Assembly (NCBI GenBank): GCA_964501335.1
Contig: CAZCTC010000036.1
Coordinates: 12,908 to 76,907, forward strand
Length of the DNA stretch: 64,000 bases
DNA from: CAZCTC01 sp964501335
GTDB taxonomy: Bacteria > Chloroflexota > Anaerolineae > B4-G1 > SLSP01
Reading direction: 5' to 3'
Shown here: positions 1 through 8,716 of the stretch, piece after piece
Position numbering within the stretch: the stretch's first letter is position 1
How the letters are laid out: each line of letters starts with the position of its first letter
Translations under genes and position numbers: made by a program
Notes under the pieces: model-generated
Seen by the model: only the letters and a program-made list of their open reading frames with translations
Told to the model about the DNA's origin: nothing
The model's database searches: none

Positions 1-880
1 AACGGTCCGCGATTATCAGCTGATCGAACTCTGGCGCCATTGCCATGAACGCGGCGAAGAACAGATCGCCACGCTGGAAATCAACCTCACCCCCCGCTTC
101 CTGCAAGTCATCATCACGCCGCTGCGCACCGCCGACCTGGAAGGCTGCCTCATCATCCTCCAGGATCTCACCCCGATGCGCCGGCTGCAAACGGTGCGCC
201 GCGATTTCGTCAGCAATGTCTCTCACGAATTGCGCACGCCGCTGGCCTCGATCAAAGCCCTGGCCGATACCCTCCGCGAAGGCGCCCTGGCCGATCCACC
301 CGCCGCCCGCAACTTCCTCACCAAGATGGAAACGGAAATCGATGCCATGACTCAACTCGTCGAGGAACTCCTCGAACTGAGCCGCATCGAATCGGGCAAG
401 GCCCCCCTCCAATTCCAGCCCACCGCCGTCATGGACTTCGTCGCCCCGCCCACGGAACGGCTGCGCCCCCAGGCCGAGCGCGCCGGTATCACGCTCTCGC
501 TGGATCTGCCCGACGATCTGCCGCCGGTTCTGGTCGATAAGAGCCGCATCGCTCAGGTGATCACCAACCTGGTTCACAACTCCATCAAATTCACCCCCAA
601 GGGCGGCCAGATCATCGTCTCCGCCCGCCAAAGCGGCGGCGAAATCATCATCACGGTCCGCGACACCGGCATCGGTATCCCCTCCGAAGCGCTGCCCCGC
701 ATCTTCGAACGTTTCTACAAAGCCGACCGCGCCCGCTCCGGCGAAGGAACTGGCCTCGGTCTCTCCATCGCCCGCCATATCGTCCAGGCCCACCAGGGCC
801 GCATCTGGGCCGAAAGCCTGGAAGGCCAGGGCACCACGCTCTTCATCGCCCTCCCGGTCGCTCCTAAAGAAAAAATTTAA
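1..880 (+). CDS. PhoR-like sensor histidine kinase, 5' truncated by window edge
   Basis: Membrane or cytosolic sensor kinase that would phosphorylate a partner response regulator lying before the window. The frame is open from base 2 to TAA at 878-880, giving 292 residues of the C-terminal part. The first ~55 residues end like a PAS domain (LQDLTPMRR). Then comes HisKA with H-box VSNVSHELRTPLASIKAL, an N-box LVHNSIKFTPKGG, G1 DTGIGIP, F-box IFERFYKADRAR and G2 GEGTGLGLSIA. This PAS-HisKA-HATPase order is typical of PhoR, and phoU lies 7 kb downstream on the same strand, so phosphate sensing is likely but not proved. The start, any membrane segments and any HAMP domain are outside the window. 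Confidence 0.9.
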   Translation, partial: TVRDYQLIELWRHCHERGEEQIATLEINLTPRFLQVIITPLRTADLEGCLIILQDLTPMRRLQTVRRDFVSNVSHELRTPLASIKALADTLREGALADPPAARNFLTKMETEIDAMTQLVEELLELSRIESGKAPLQFQPTAVMDFVAPPTERLRPQAERAGITLSLDLPDDLPPVLVDKSRIAQVITNLVHNSIKFTPKGGQIIVSARQSGGEIIITVRDTGIGIPSEALPRIFERFYKADRARSGEGTGLGLSIARHIVQAHQGRIWAESLEGQGTTLFIALPVAPKEKI

Positions 881-882
881 AG

Positions 883-1030
883 CAGTACCGCAAAAGGCCT
901 TTATTTGTTAAAAAGCGACGCGCTGGATGGGAAGAGAGAATTATTTTTTATTCATTTTTCGGCGGCTTCAGAAAGCCGCCGAAAAATGGCCTGTTCTTTC
1001 CCGTGTTTTCCGGGCTAACCGCACAGGTCG
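883..1030 (+). repeat. Dispersed hairpin repeat, family A, copy 1
   Basis: Contains the family marker GACGCGCTGGATGGGAAGAG, then a perfect 16-bp hairpin at 953-988 (arm CATTTTTCGGCGGCTT, loop CAGA), then a tail ending GGGCTAACCGCACAGGT. Copies with different stems but the same order of blocks lie at 2427, 34456, 39547, 50149 and 53230, and in reverse orientation near 8531 and 36925-37262. It fills most of the gap between the kinase and the next gene. Confidence 0.75.
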
Positions 1031-1048
1031 AAAGCGAAAGGAAATAAC

Positions 1049-2185
1049 ATGTCCCCGCTCCAACCTTCACCCGCATTCCCCTTACCCGTTTCACGTTTTA
1101 CGTTTTACGTTTCACGTTTTACGTTTTATCTCTGCCTCGTCCTCCTTCTCGCTGCCTGTTATGTCGGGCCGCAACCCGACGCCCGTCAGCCCATCATCCC
1201 GGAAGAAGTCCGCAGCGAATGTCCCGTCTGGGGCCGCGGCGGCTCCGTCCACGCCCGCCAGATCGCCTACGCCCCCGACGGCAAAACGCTCGCCGTCGCC
1301 GGCCAGGGCATCTCCCTGCGCGATACCGCTACCGGTCGCGGCCTCTGGTGTATCGATGAACTCGATCCCCAATTTATTATCGGCGGGCTGAAATTCAGCC
1401 CCGACGGACAGACCCTCGGACTCTACGTCGCCATCTCCAACACCTTACAGTTGCGCCGCGTCGACGACGGCACCCTCATCCGGGAAATCACAGACCCTAC
1501 CGATTACCTCTATGACTTTGATTTCTCGCCCGACGGCCGCTCTCTGGCAACAACAGCCGCAGACGGCACCGTCCGCTGGTATTCTCTCGCCGGCGATGCC
1601 AAACTCCTCTGGACCGCCGCCACTTCCGAATACGCCCCCGTCGCAACAGCCGTTTCCCCCGACGGCCGGACCCTGGCAGTCCGCTACTTCGACGGCCAAC
1701 TGGATTTCCACAACACGGCCGACGGAAGCTTGCAGCGAACGGTTAAACTGGATCTGATGGGCAGTACCGGCAAATTGATCTACACGCGAGATGGTTCAAT
1801 CCTCATCGCCTGGACTGAAAACAAAATCCAGGCCCTCCGCCTCAGCGACAACCAGAATCTGCTCGCCGTGGAACTTACCCATGACTCGAAAAGCAGTACC
1901 ATAATCAACAACGTCATGCTCTCTCCCAATGGAAATCAGCTCGCCGTTCTGGCCATGGGTTGGCTCTGGCTGGAACCCGCCGAGAGTTCCAGCCTCTCCG
2001 ACACCAAAAGCAGCGTCAACGATCAATACGCAATTAGCCTCTGGAACACCTCCGACTGGAGCCAGGAAAAAACCCTCAACGGCGGCAAATGGATCTACAC
2101 CTTCGCCTACGCCCCCGACGGCCAACAAATTGTCACCAGCTGGAACAACGAGATCGCCTTCTGGAATCTGAAGTCTGAAAAGTAA
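1049..2185 (+). CDS. WD40-like beta-propeller lipoprotein
   Basis: Predicted exported lipoprotein of 378 residues with a beta-propeller fold. The N-terminus has a hydrophobic stretch ending in lipobox LLAAC (about residues 33-37), and AAGGAA precedes ATG 1049. The body repeats the WD40-like pattern xFSPDGxxLA with following W-containing strands (FSPDGQTLG, FSPDGRSLA, VSPDGRTLA, LSPNGNQLA, YAPDGQQIV), spaced about 40-60 residues, so roughly six or seven blades. Such proteins are generally scaffolds; no enzymatic motif is visible. Oddity: the signal-peptide coding region 1089-1133 is built from short tandem units of the type TTTCACGTTTTACG, an unusual low-complexity DNA stretch inside a coding region. 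Confidence 0.8.
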   Translation: MSPLQPSPAFPLPVSRFTFYVSRFTFYLCLVLLLAACYVGPQPDARQPIIPEEVRSECPVWGRGGSVHARQIAYAPDGKTLAVAGQGISLRDTATGRGLWCIDELDPQFIIGGLKFSPDGQTLGLYVAISNTLQLRRVDDGTLIREITDPTDYLYDFDFSPDGRSLATTAADGTVRWYSLAGDAKLLWTAATSEYAPVATAVSPDGRTLAVRYFDGQLDFHNTADGSLQRTVKLDLMGSTGKLIYTRDGSILIAWTENKIQALRLSDNQNLLAVELTHDSKSSTIINNVMLSPNGNQLAVLAMGWLWLEPAESSSLSDTKSSVNDQYAISLWNTSDWSQEKTLNGGKWIYTFAYAPDGQQIVTSWNNEIAFWNLKSEK

Positions 2186-2187
2186 TT

Positions 2188-2415
2188 AACCCAAGTTGCT
2201 ACCTCGATAAATCCAGCCCATGATTCAAGATCCGCTGCATGCCGTCTAAAAGTAGACAGCAGCAAGTAGACAGTAGACAGCAAAAATCTTCGCCTTACCG
2301 GCTCAAATGGACTGGAAATCCGCTGTCTACTGTCTACCGTCTACTTTCTACTAAACCTTTGCATACAAAAAAGCTTAAATAGAAAGCACGTCTTTTAAAG
2401 GTAGCAACTTGGGTT
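2188..2415. mobile_element. MITE-like element with 17-bp perfect terminal inverted repeats
   Basis: The left end AACCCAAGTTGCTACCT (2188-2204) is the exact reverse complement of the right end AGGTAGCAACTTGGGTT (2399-2415). Inside, a second inverted pair is built of GTAGACAG units (about 2239-2281) and CTGTCTAC units (about 2321-2351). At 228 bp with no ORF it fits a non-autonomous miniature element. No clear target-site duplication is visible and no transposase is in the window. Confidence 0.6.
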
Positions 2416-2426
2416 GCTTAACCTTT

Positions 2427-2540
2427 TTAACGTCCTGCATAGGTCGTTTTTCCCGTAAGAAACGTCGCGCGTGATGGAAGAAGAGAATTTTTTGTTCATG
2501 TTTTCGCGTGCCGCAGACGGCACGCGAAAACATGGACCTT
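2427..2540 (+). repeat. Dispersed hairpin repeat, family A, copy 2
   Basis: Same block order as copy 1: AACGTCCTGC start, a GTCGCGCGTGATGGAAGAAGAG block, then a perfect 17-bp hairpin at 2497-2534 with arm CATGTTTTCGCGTGCCG and loop CAGA. The stem sequence differs from copy 1 in both arms while pairing is kept. Confidence 0.75.
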
Positions 2541-2612
2541 TTCTTGCTGTCTACTGTCTACTTGCTACTGTCTACTTCTTCTTGCTACTGTCTACTTCTT
2601 CTTGCACTTTTC
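2541..2612 (+). repeat. CTGTCTACTTGCTACTGTCTAC direct repeat cluster (family C)
   Basis: Three back-to-back units of CTACTGTCTACTTCTT type just upstream of the hydrolase gene. The same units occur inside the MITE-like element (2239-2351), at 7727-7757 and at 34676-34704. Together with the MITE-like element and the family A copy this accounts for the 480-bp gene-free stretch 2186-2665. Confidence 0.65.
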
Positions 2613-2665
2613 CCCAATTGGACGTAAGATCGGATCAAACTAAAATTCTAACCATAGGAGATCCC

Positions 2666-4156
2666 ATGCGATTCACTCGATTCCGCTTCGCCGCAGGTCT
2701 GATCCTGCTGGCACTCCTTTTCGGCTGCACCCCCACCCCCACCGCACCGATGGGACCGACTCTGGAACTCGGCCCCTGTCATCTCTCCGCACCCGGCATC
2801 GCCAATCGCATCCCGGCCAGCTGCGGCACCCTGGAAGTTCCCGAAGATCGCGCCCACCCCGACGGAGCAAAGATCCAGCTCTACGTCGCCGTCGTGCCCG
2901 CCATCTCCAAAGATGCCGCCGGCGACCCGCTGGTCTTCATCACCGGCGGCCCCGGTGAATCCGCCACTCAGGATTACCTTCGGCTCTATACAGCCTTCAG
3001 CCGCATCAACCAAAAACGCGATATTCTGTTGGTCGATCAACGCGGCACCGGCAAATCCAACCCGCTCGACTGCCCCGATATAGATCTGGAAGCCGGCGAC
3101 GACAGCGAAACGGCCAAAAACGCTATCACCAACTGCTACGCCGCCCTGCCCGGCAACCCCAATTTCTACACCACCGCCGCCGCCGTTGAAGATCTGGAAG
3201 CCGTGCGCCAGGCCCTGGGCTACCCGCAGCTGAACCTCTACGGCATCTCCTACGGCACCCGCGTGGCCCAGACCTACATGATCCGCTATCCGCAAAACGT
3301 CCGCACTGCCATCCTCGACGGCGTCGTCCCCCAGGATGAGGCCCTCGGCAGCACCGTCTCCAGCGACGCCCAGCGAGCCCTGGATAAAGTCTTCGCCCGG
3401 TGCGCCGCTCAGACCGATTGCAACGCCGCCTTCCCCGACCTCCCCGGCACCCTGAAAAGTATGCAGGAAGAGCTGGATCAACACCCCATCACCGTAACGG
3501 TCACCCATCCCACCAGCGGCGCCCCTACCGAAGTCCGCTTCACCCGCGACACCCTGGCCGGAGCGCTCCGCCTCTTCAGCTACAGCCCGGAAACCACCGC
3601 CCTGCTCCCGCTGCTCCTGCACTCCGCCCAAGAAACCGGCGACTACAGCCGCCTGGCCGCCCTCTCCCTCATCGCCGGCCAGGAATTGCAGGGCTCGATC
3701 AGCCAGGGCATGAACTACTCGGTTGTCTGTGCCGAAGATGTCCCCTTCCTTTTCGATGAAAAAGGCAACTTCAAAGGCGACTATCCGGCAGAAAAAGCGA
3801 CCTATCTCGGCGATTACGTCCATAAACTGGTAGAACTCTGCCGGGATTGGCCCGTCAATCCGGTTTCAGCCGACTTCAAAGAACCGATCCACAGCGATAT
3901 CCCCACCCTGCTCCTCTCCGGCGAAGCCGACCCCGTCACCCCGCCCGTCAACGCGGCCCAGGTTGCCGCCGGCCTGACCCACGGCCTTTCCCTGGTCGCC
4001 CCCGGTCAGGGCCACGGCGTCGCCATGCGCGGCTGCATGCCGCTCTTGATCACCGATTTCGTCGCCGCCGGAGATTTCGCTGCGCTGGATACCGGCTGCG
4101 TCGCTCAAATCCAGCCGCCCCCCTTCTTCCTCAACTTCGCTGGATCCAATCCATAA
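2666..4156 (+). CDS. TAP-like alpha/beta hydrolase lipoprotein (peptidase S33 type)
   Basis: Predicted exported hydrolase of the tripeptidyl-aminopeptidase/proline-iminopeptidase group (S33). Start chosen at ATG 2666, behind ATAGGAG, which gives a clean lipoprotein signal (LLALLFGC); the open frame from 2471 runs through repeat DNA. Visible motifs: oxyanion loop GGPGES, nucleophile elbow GISYG, acid in SGEADPVTP and base in GQGHG near the C-terminus, the last two in a TAP-like C-terminal domain. Length 496 residues is normal for the family. It heads a co-directional run with an ABC exporter and a second esterase. Substrate (N-terminal peptides or esters) is not predictable from sequence. Confidence 0.85.
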   Translation: MRFTRFRFAAGLILLALLFGCTPTPTAPMGPTLELGPCHLSAPGIANRIPASCGTLEVPEDRAHPDGAKIQLYVAVVPAISKDAAGDPLVFITGGPGESATQDYLRLYTAFSRINQKRDILLVDQRGTGKSNPLDCPDIDLEAGDDSETAKNAITNCYAALPGNPNFYTTAAAVEDLEAVRQALGYPQLNLYGISYGTRVAQTYMIRYPQNVRTAILDGVVPQDEALGSTVSSDAQRALDKVFARCAAQTDCNAAFPDLPGTLKSMQEELDQHPITVTVTHPTSGAPTEVRFTRDTLAGALRLFSYSPETTALLPLLLHSAQETGDYSRLAALSLIAGQELQGSISQGMNYSVVCAEDVPFLFDEKGNFKGDYPAEKATYLGDYVHKLVELCRDWPVNPVSADFKEPIHSDIPTLLLSGEADPVTPPVNAAQVAAGLTHGLSLVAPGQGHGVAMRGCMPLLITDFVAAGDFAALDTGCVAQIQPPPFFLNFAGSNP

Positions 4157-4170
4157 CCCGGGAGGCCAGG

Positions 4171-4905
4171 ATGATTGAAGTTCACGATCTTCACAAAAAA
4201 TTCGGCTCCGTTCAGGCCCTTCAGGGGGTCTCCTTCTCCGCCCCTGACGGTCAAATCACTGGACTGCTCGGCCCCAACGGTGCCGGCAAAACCACCACCC
4301 TGCGCATCCTCTACACCGTGCTCCAACCCGACCAGGGCCTGGTCACCATCGACGGCATCGATGTACTGAAAGCTCCCCGCGCCGCCCAGGAACGGCTCGG
4401 CGCCCTGCCCGACAGCACCGGCCTCTATCCCCGGCTGACCACCCGCGAAAACATTCGCTACTACGGGCGCCTGCATGGACTCAAAGGCGCGGCCCTCGAA
4501 CAGGCCATCGACCAGATGATCAAACTCCTGGAAATGGATTCGATCGCCGACCGTCGCACAGAAGGCTTCTCTCATGGGGAACGGCTCAAGGTCGCCATTG
4601 CCCGCGCCCTGATCCACAGCCCGCAGAATGTCCTCCTCGACGAACCGACCAACGGCCTCGATGTCATGAGCACCCGCAATATGCGCACGCTGATCCGTCG
4701 GCTGCGCGACGAGGGCAAAACGATCCTCTTCTCCAGCCACATCATGCAGGAAGTCTCCGCCCTCTGCGATCACATCGTCATCATCGCCCACGGCCAGGTC
4801 GCCGCCGGCGGCTCTTCCGAGGAACTCCGCAAACTCACCGGGCAGGAAACCCTGGAAGATGCCTTTGTCCGCATTATCGGCTCGGAGGAGGGCCTGGAAC
4901 GATGA
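4171..4905 (+). CDS. ABC transporter ATP-binding protein, NatA type
   Basis: ATPase subunit of an ABC-2 exporter, acting on the cytosolic face with the permease encoded next. Start at ATG 4171 behind GGGAGG; 244 residues. Walker A GPNGAGKTT, Walker B VLLDEPTNGLDV and the H-loop SSHIMQEV are intact. The signature is FSHGE rather than LSGGQ, a departure seen in some drug and sodium exporters. The stop overlaps the permease start in ATGA, implying translational coupling. It resembles NatA of NatAB sodium exporters, but substrate assignment is by similarity only. Confidence 0.9.
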   Translation: MIEVHDLHKKFGSVQALQGVSFSAPDGQITGLLGPNGAGKTTTLRILYTVLQPDQGLVTIDGIDVLKAPRAAQERLGALPDSTGLYPRLTTRENIRYYGRLHGLKGAALEQAIDQMIKLLEMDSIADRRTEGFSHGERLKVAIARALIHSPQNVLLDEPTNGLDVMSTRNMRTLIRRLRDEGKTILFSSHIMQEVSALCDHIVIIAHGQVAAGGSSEELRKLTGQETLEDAFVRIIGSEEGLER

Positions 4906-6077
4906 TCGAACGGATCTGGATTGTCTGCAGCAAAGAAGTCATCGACAACCTGCGCGATCGGCGCACGCTGCTGGGAGCCCTCTTCTACCCGCTGCTCGGC
5001 CCGCTGCTGATGGCGCTGCTCTTCACCATCATCGGCCAGACCGCCACCACCCAGTATGAAAAACCGCTCCAGTTGCCCATCGTCGGCGCGGAAAATGCCC
5101 CTATCCTGGTACAATACCTTTCGCAAAACAACACCACCATCCTGCCGGCCCCGGCCGATCCCGAAGCCGCCGTCCGCGCCGGGGATTACGATGTCATCTT
5201 GATCATTCCCCCGGATTATGTGGAAGACTTCACCGCCGGCCGGCCCGCCACCGTGCGGCTGATCCTCGATAATTCCCGGCAATCTTCCGATGTCGCCATC
5301 CGCCGGGCCCAACAATTGCTCAAAGGCTACAGCCAGCAGATCAGCGCCCAACGGCTGCTGGTTCGCGGCATCGATCCCGGCATCACCCAGGCCCTGGCCA
5401 TCGAAGAAGCCGATGTCGCCACCCCCCAAAGCCAGGCCGCCATGTTCCTCAACATCATGCCCTACTTCATCATCTTCTCGGTCTTCATCGGCGGCATGTA
5501 CCTCGCCATCGATACCACGGCCGGCGAACGCGAACGCGGCTCTCTGGAACCCTTGCTGATCAACCCGGTCCGCCGCAGTGAACTGGTGCTCGGCAAACTG
5601 GGGGCCACCTCCTTCTTCACCCTGATATCAATTCTGGAAACGCTGATTGCCTTCTACATCATGCTCAACCGCCTGCCCACCGAATCTTTCCACGTCAAAA
5701 TCAGCCTCAATGCCGCAGCCTTTGGAGAAATCCTGCTCATCTCGCTGCCCATGATCCTGCTGGCCGCCTCGCTCCAGATCATCATCGCCACCTTCACGCG
5801 CAGCTTCAAAGAGGCCCAGAATTATCTCTCCTACCTGCCCTTGATTCCGGCCCTGCCCGGTATGATCCTGGCCTTTATGCCGCTCAAAATCCAGCTCTGG
5901 ATGATGTTGATTCCGACCTTCGGCCAGCAATTGCTCATCAACCAGGTCATGCGCGGCGAGATCCCCGACCCGCTCCATAGCTGGACCGCCGCCGTCGTCA
6001 CCCTGATCGCAGGCATTGCCCTCACCGTCGGCGCGATCCGTCTTTATCAACGGGAACAGGTGCTTTTCGGTCGGTAA
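4902..6077 (+). CDS. ABC-2 permease, NatB type
   Basis: Membrane subunit paired with the preceding ATPase (4-bp overlap). 391 residues: an N-terminal membrane segment (residues ~22-45, LLGALFYPLLGPLLMALLF), a ~140-residue extracytoplasmic loop, then five or so hydrophobic segments from ~residue 185. The motif GERERGSLEPLL after the second membrane block is characteristic of NatB/YhaP-type ABC-2 permeases. Substrate unknown; sodium or a small hydrophobic compound are the usual options. Confidence 0.88.
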   Translation: MIERIWIVCSKEVIDNLRDRRTLLGALFYPLLGPLLMALLFTIIGQTATTQYEKPLQLPIVGAENAPILVQYLSQNNTTILPAPADPEAAVRAGDYDVILIIPPDYVEDFTAGRPATVRLILDNSRQSSDVAIRRAQQLLKGYSQQISAQRLLVRGIDPGITQALAIEEADVATPQSQAAMFLNIMPYFIIFSVFIGGMYLAIDTTAGERERGSLEPLLINPVRRSELVLGKLGATSFFTLISILETLIAFYIMLNRLPTESFHVKISLNAAAFGEILLISLPMILLAASLQIIIATFTRSFKEAQNYLSYLPLIPALPGMILAFMPLKIQLWMMLIPTFGQQLLINQVMRGEIPDPLHSWTAAVVTLIAGIALTVGAIRLYQREQVLFGR

Positions 6078-6089
6078 AGGAGGTTGCTT

Positions 6090-7643
6090 ATGGCTGACCC
6101 CATCGTTGAAATCCGCAACGGCAAAATCCGTGGCGCTCTGGATCAGAGCGTCTACAGCTTCAAAGGCATCCCCTACGGCGGCCCGACCTCCGGCGCAGGG
6201 CGGTTCAAACCGCCGGTCCCGGCCGCTCCCTGGACAGAGGTGCGCGACGCCTTAAGCTATGGGCCCAGTTGCCCCCAACCCGGCGGACCGGTTCTCAATA
6301 TGACGCCGGAAATCTCCGCCGTTTTCGACCGCGATGAAACCCCGCCCCAGAACGAAAACTGCCTTTATTTGAATGTCTGGACGGCGGGGCTCAACGACGG
6401 CGGTCATCGTCCCGTCATGGTCTGGATTCACGGCGGCGCTTTCTTCGTCGGCTCCGGCTCCGGGAAACTCTATGCCGGCGACGCCCTGGTCCGCAAAGGC
6501 GACGTCGTCGTCGTGACGGTAAACCATCGGCTGGGCCCTCTGGGCTACCTGCACCTCGGCGACCTGGCGGGGGAGGAATTCGCCGCGTCCGGGAACGTGG
6601 GCATGCTCGACCTGATCCTCGCCCTCGAATGGGTACGCGACAATATCGCCCTCTTCGGCGGCGATCCGCACAACGTGACCCTCTTTGGTGAATCGGGCGG
6701 CGGCGCAAAAATCAGCGTCCTGCTGGCCATGCCGGCCGCACAGGGACTCTTTCACAAAGCCGTCATTCAAAGCGGCCCCGGCCTCTACATGCACGACCGC
6801 GAGGCCGCCACCGCCACGGCCCGCCAACTGCTCAACCGCATCAACCTCAACCCGCAACGGATGGCTGAAATCCAGCAGGCGCCGGTCGAGCGCCTGCTCG
6901 CCGCCCAGGCCGCCGCCGCCCGCCGAGACGGCTTCTTCATGCTCAAACCCGTCGTCGACGGCACCCTGCTGCCGCACCGCCCCTTCGATCCTATCGCGCC
7001 GGCCATCTCCGCCCACATCCCCCTGCTCATCGGCACCACCAAAGACGAAATGAACCTCTTTCTGGGCAAAGTGCCGCTGCTCGGCACCTTCGGCGGCCCT
7101 CGCTGGCCGGGCCAAATCGCCCTGGAAATTTCTTCCCGGGCAGTACTCGGGCCGGAAGCCGGACCGCGCGTCCTGCAAACCTATCGCTACACCCGTCCCC
7201 AGGCCGCCCCCCATGAAATTTTCTGCGCCGTCGTCACCGATTGGGCAATACGGATCGGTTCAATCCGCATCGCCGAACGGAAAGCGGCCGCCGGCTCCGC
7301 CCCGGTCTACATGTACCTCTTCGGCTGGGAATCCCCCTACCTGAACGGCCGGCTCAAATCCCACCACGCTCTGGAAATTCCCTTCGTCTTCAACCACATC
7401 AACGTCACGCCCTCCATGACCGGCCGCCGGCCCGAGTGCTATCCTCTCGCCGAAAAAATGAGCGCCGCCTGGATCGCCTTTGCCCGCAGCGGCAATCCCA
7501 ACCACCCGGATCTACCCTTCTGGCCGGCCTACACCTTGAAAGAACGGGCCACCATGCTCTTCAATACCGACTGCCGCGTACAAAACGATCCCGACCGCGA
7601 AGAGCGTCTGGCCTGGACCGGACTGAAATTACAGGCCATGTAA
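6090..7643 (+). CDS. Type B carboxylesterase / para-nitrobenzyl-esterase family
   Basis: Serine esterase of 517 residues. Start set at ATG 6090, six bases after AAAGGAGG; a TTG two codons earlier is unlikely. Family motifs are clear: N-terminal IRNGKIRGALD and FKGIPYG, oxyanion loop HGGAFFVGSG, nucleophile elbow FGESGGG, TTKDEM, and catalytic His in SHHALEIPFVFNH. No signal peptide, so probably cytosolic. It follows the ABC permease by 12 bp and is likely co-transcribed. Natural substrate unknown; members hydrolyse a wide range of carboxylic esters. Confidence 0.9.
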   Translation: MADPIVEIRNGKIRGALDQSVYSFKGIPYGGPTSGAGRFKPPVPAAPWTEVRDALSYGPSCPQPGGPVLNMTPEISAVFDRDETPPQNENCLYLNVWTAGLNDGGHRPVMVWIHGGAFFVGSGSGKLYAGDALVRKGDVVVVTVNHRLGPLGYLHLGDLAGEEFAASGNVGMLDLILALEWVRDNIALFGGDPHNVTLFGESGGGAKISVLLAMPAAQGLFHKAVIQSGPGLYMHDREAATATARQLLNRINLNPQRMAEIQQAPVERLLAAQAAAARRDGFFMLKPVVDGTLLPHRPFDPIAPAISAHIPLLIGTTKDEMNLFLGKVPLLGTFGGPRWPGQIALEISSRAVLGPEAGPRVLQTYRYTRPQAAPHEIFCAVVTDWAIRIGSIRIAERKAAAGSAPVYMYLFGWESPYLNGRLKSHHALEIPFVFNHINVTPSMTGRRPECYPLAEKMSAAWIAFARSGNPNHPDLPFWPAYTLKERATMLFNTDCRVQNDPDREERLAWTGLKLQAM

Positions 7644-7721
7644 CATCATTTAAGTTTTACTGCATGCAAAAGATTAGTAAACAGGATTCAGCAGATGACA
7701 GATTTTCCACCCATTTGAGAT

Positions 7722-7757
7722 CTACCTGTCTACTGTCTACTTGCTACTGTCTACTTC
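7722..7757 (+). repeat. CTGTCTACT repeat (family C) upstream of phoU
   Basis: CTGTCTACTGTCTACTTGCT followed by ACTGTCTACTTCTT, ending 14 bases before the phoU ribosome-binding site. It matches the units at 2541-2612 and 34676-34704. Confidence 0.6.
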
Positions 7758-7775
7758 TTAAATAAGGAGATCATC

Positions 7776-8438
7776 ATGCGACAAACCTTTGACCGTGAAA
7801 TGCAAGAAATACAGGATGACGTTTTAGCCCTGGGCAGCATGGTCGAAAACGCCCTGATCGAATCCGTCCAGATTTTGCGGGACCGCGATACCGACGGGGC
7901 CGAACAGCTGATCGCCCAGGATCACCTGATCAACGAAAAACGCTTCGCCATTGAAGGCAACTGCCTGGCCCTGATCGCCACCCAACAACCCCTTGCCGGC
8001 GATCTCCGCACCCTGGCCGCCGTCCTCGAAATCACCACCGAGCTGGAACGGATCGGCGACTATGCCAAAGGCATCGCCCGGATCAGCCTGATGCTGGGGC
8101 CGGGGCCTCTACCGCAACCGCTCCCCCTGGTCCAACAGATGGCCGAAAAAAGCAGCCACATGCTCCACCGCTCCCTGGATGCCTTCATCCGCCGCGATGA
8201 ATTGCTCGCCCGAGCCATTCACAGCGAAGACGATGAAGTGGACGATCTCTATCTGCAAACCTACCGCACCCTCATTGCCCACATCATCGCCGATCCCCAG
8301 CTGATCGAACCGATCAACTACCTGCTGTGGGTAGCGCACAACCTGGAACGGGCCGCCGACCGCGTCACCAACATCTGCGAGCGCGTCATCTTCACCGTCA
8401 CCGGTGAGCTTTCCGAACTGGACGGCAGCGGCGGCTGA
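7776..8438 (+). CDS. phoU: Phosphate signalling protein PhoU
   Basis: Cytosolic regulator that links the Pst phosphate transporter to PhoR and damps the Pho response. 220 residues, normal length, ATG behind AAGGAG. Two PhoU repeats are visible: residues ~1-105 with ERIGDYAKGIARI and ~110-215 with LERAADRVTNICERVIF; the E/D-xxxD signatures that bind metal are present in both. The upstream PhoR-like kinase supports the assignment, although pst genes are not in the window and the five genes between them are unrelated to phosphate as far as can be seen. Confidence 0.93.
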   Translation: MRQTFDREMQEIQDDVLALGSMVENALIESVQILRDRDTDGAEQLIAQDHLINEKRFAIEGNCLALIATQQPLAGDLRTLAAVLEITTELERIGDYAKGIARISLMLGPGPLPQPLPLVQQMAEKSSHMLHRSLDAFIRRDELLARAIHSEDDEVDDLYLQTYRTLIAHIIADPQLIEPINYLLWVAHNLERAADRVTNICERVIFTVTGELSELDGSGG

Positions 8439-8452
8439 GAAAAATTTCCTCG

Positions 8453-8528
8453 CGGGCGGCCACATCGGGCCGCCCCTACAAACACGCCACCCATGTAGGG
8501 GCGCCCCGGCGTGGGCGCCCTCCTCTCC
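8453..8528. repeat. GGGCGGCCACATCGGGCCGC repeat (family B), copy 1
   Basis: Block GGGCGGCCACATCGGGCCGC followed by CCCTACAAACACGCCACCCA and TGTAGGGGCGCCCCGGCGTG. A reverse-complement relative lies at about 41030-41112. Both are in gene-free DNA and can form GC-rich hairpins. Confidence 0.65.
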
Positions 8529-8530
8529 CC

Positions 8531-8630
8531 CCATCCAGCGCATCGCATCAAGCCGAACAAAACCTCCTGCGGGACGCCAATTAAAGTACCGGTTGCGGGA
8601 CGCTAAAAAAGCTAACCGCACAGCTGGCAA
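8531..8630 (-). repeat. Dispersed hairpin repeat, family A, reverse and partial copy
   Basis: Carries the reverse complements of family A blocks: ATCCAGCGCATCGC, CTGCGGGACGC and a second TTGCGGGACGCTAAAA, plus GCTAACCGCACAG. The central CAGA-loop hairpin is missing. With the family B copy it fills the interval between phoU and the next kinase. Confidence 0.6.
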
Positions 8631-8716
8631 ACCCTCGTTCCACCATTGCAAAAGCAGCATATCTAAGTAAAATTGAGTTGATTTACCAGCCGTAGTTCCG
8701 ATAAAAAGCAAATCAA

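Noticed and set aside
2648..3823. 391-codon minus-strand frame over the TAP-like hydrolase
   Set aside because: The plus-strand frame has signal peptide, catalytic triad motifs and a ribosome-binding site; the minus frame has none.
8404..8670. 88-codon ORF downstream of phoU
   Set aside because: It runs through family A and B repeats and overlaps the end of phoU; no coding signature.
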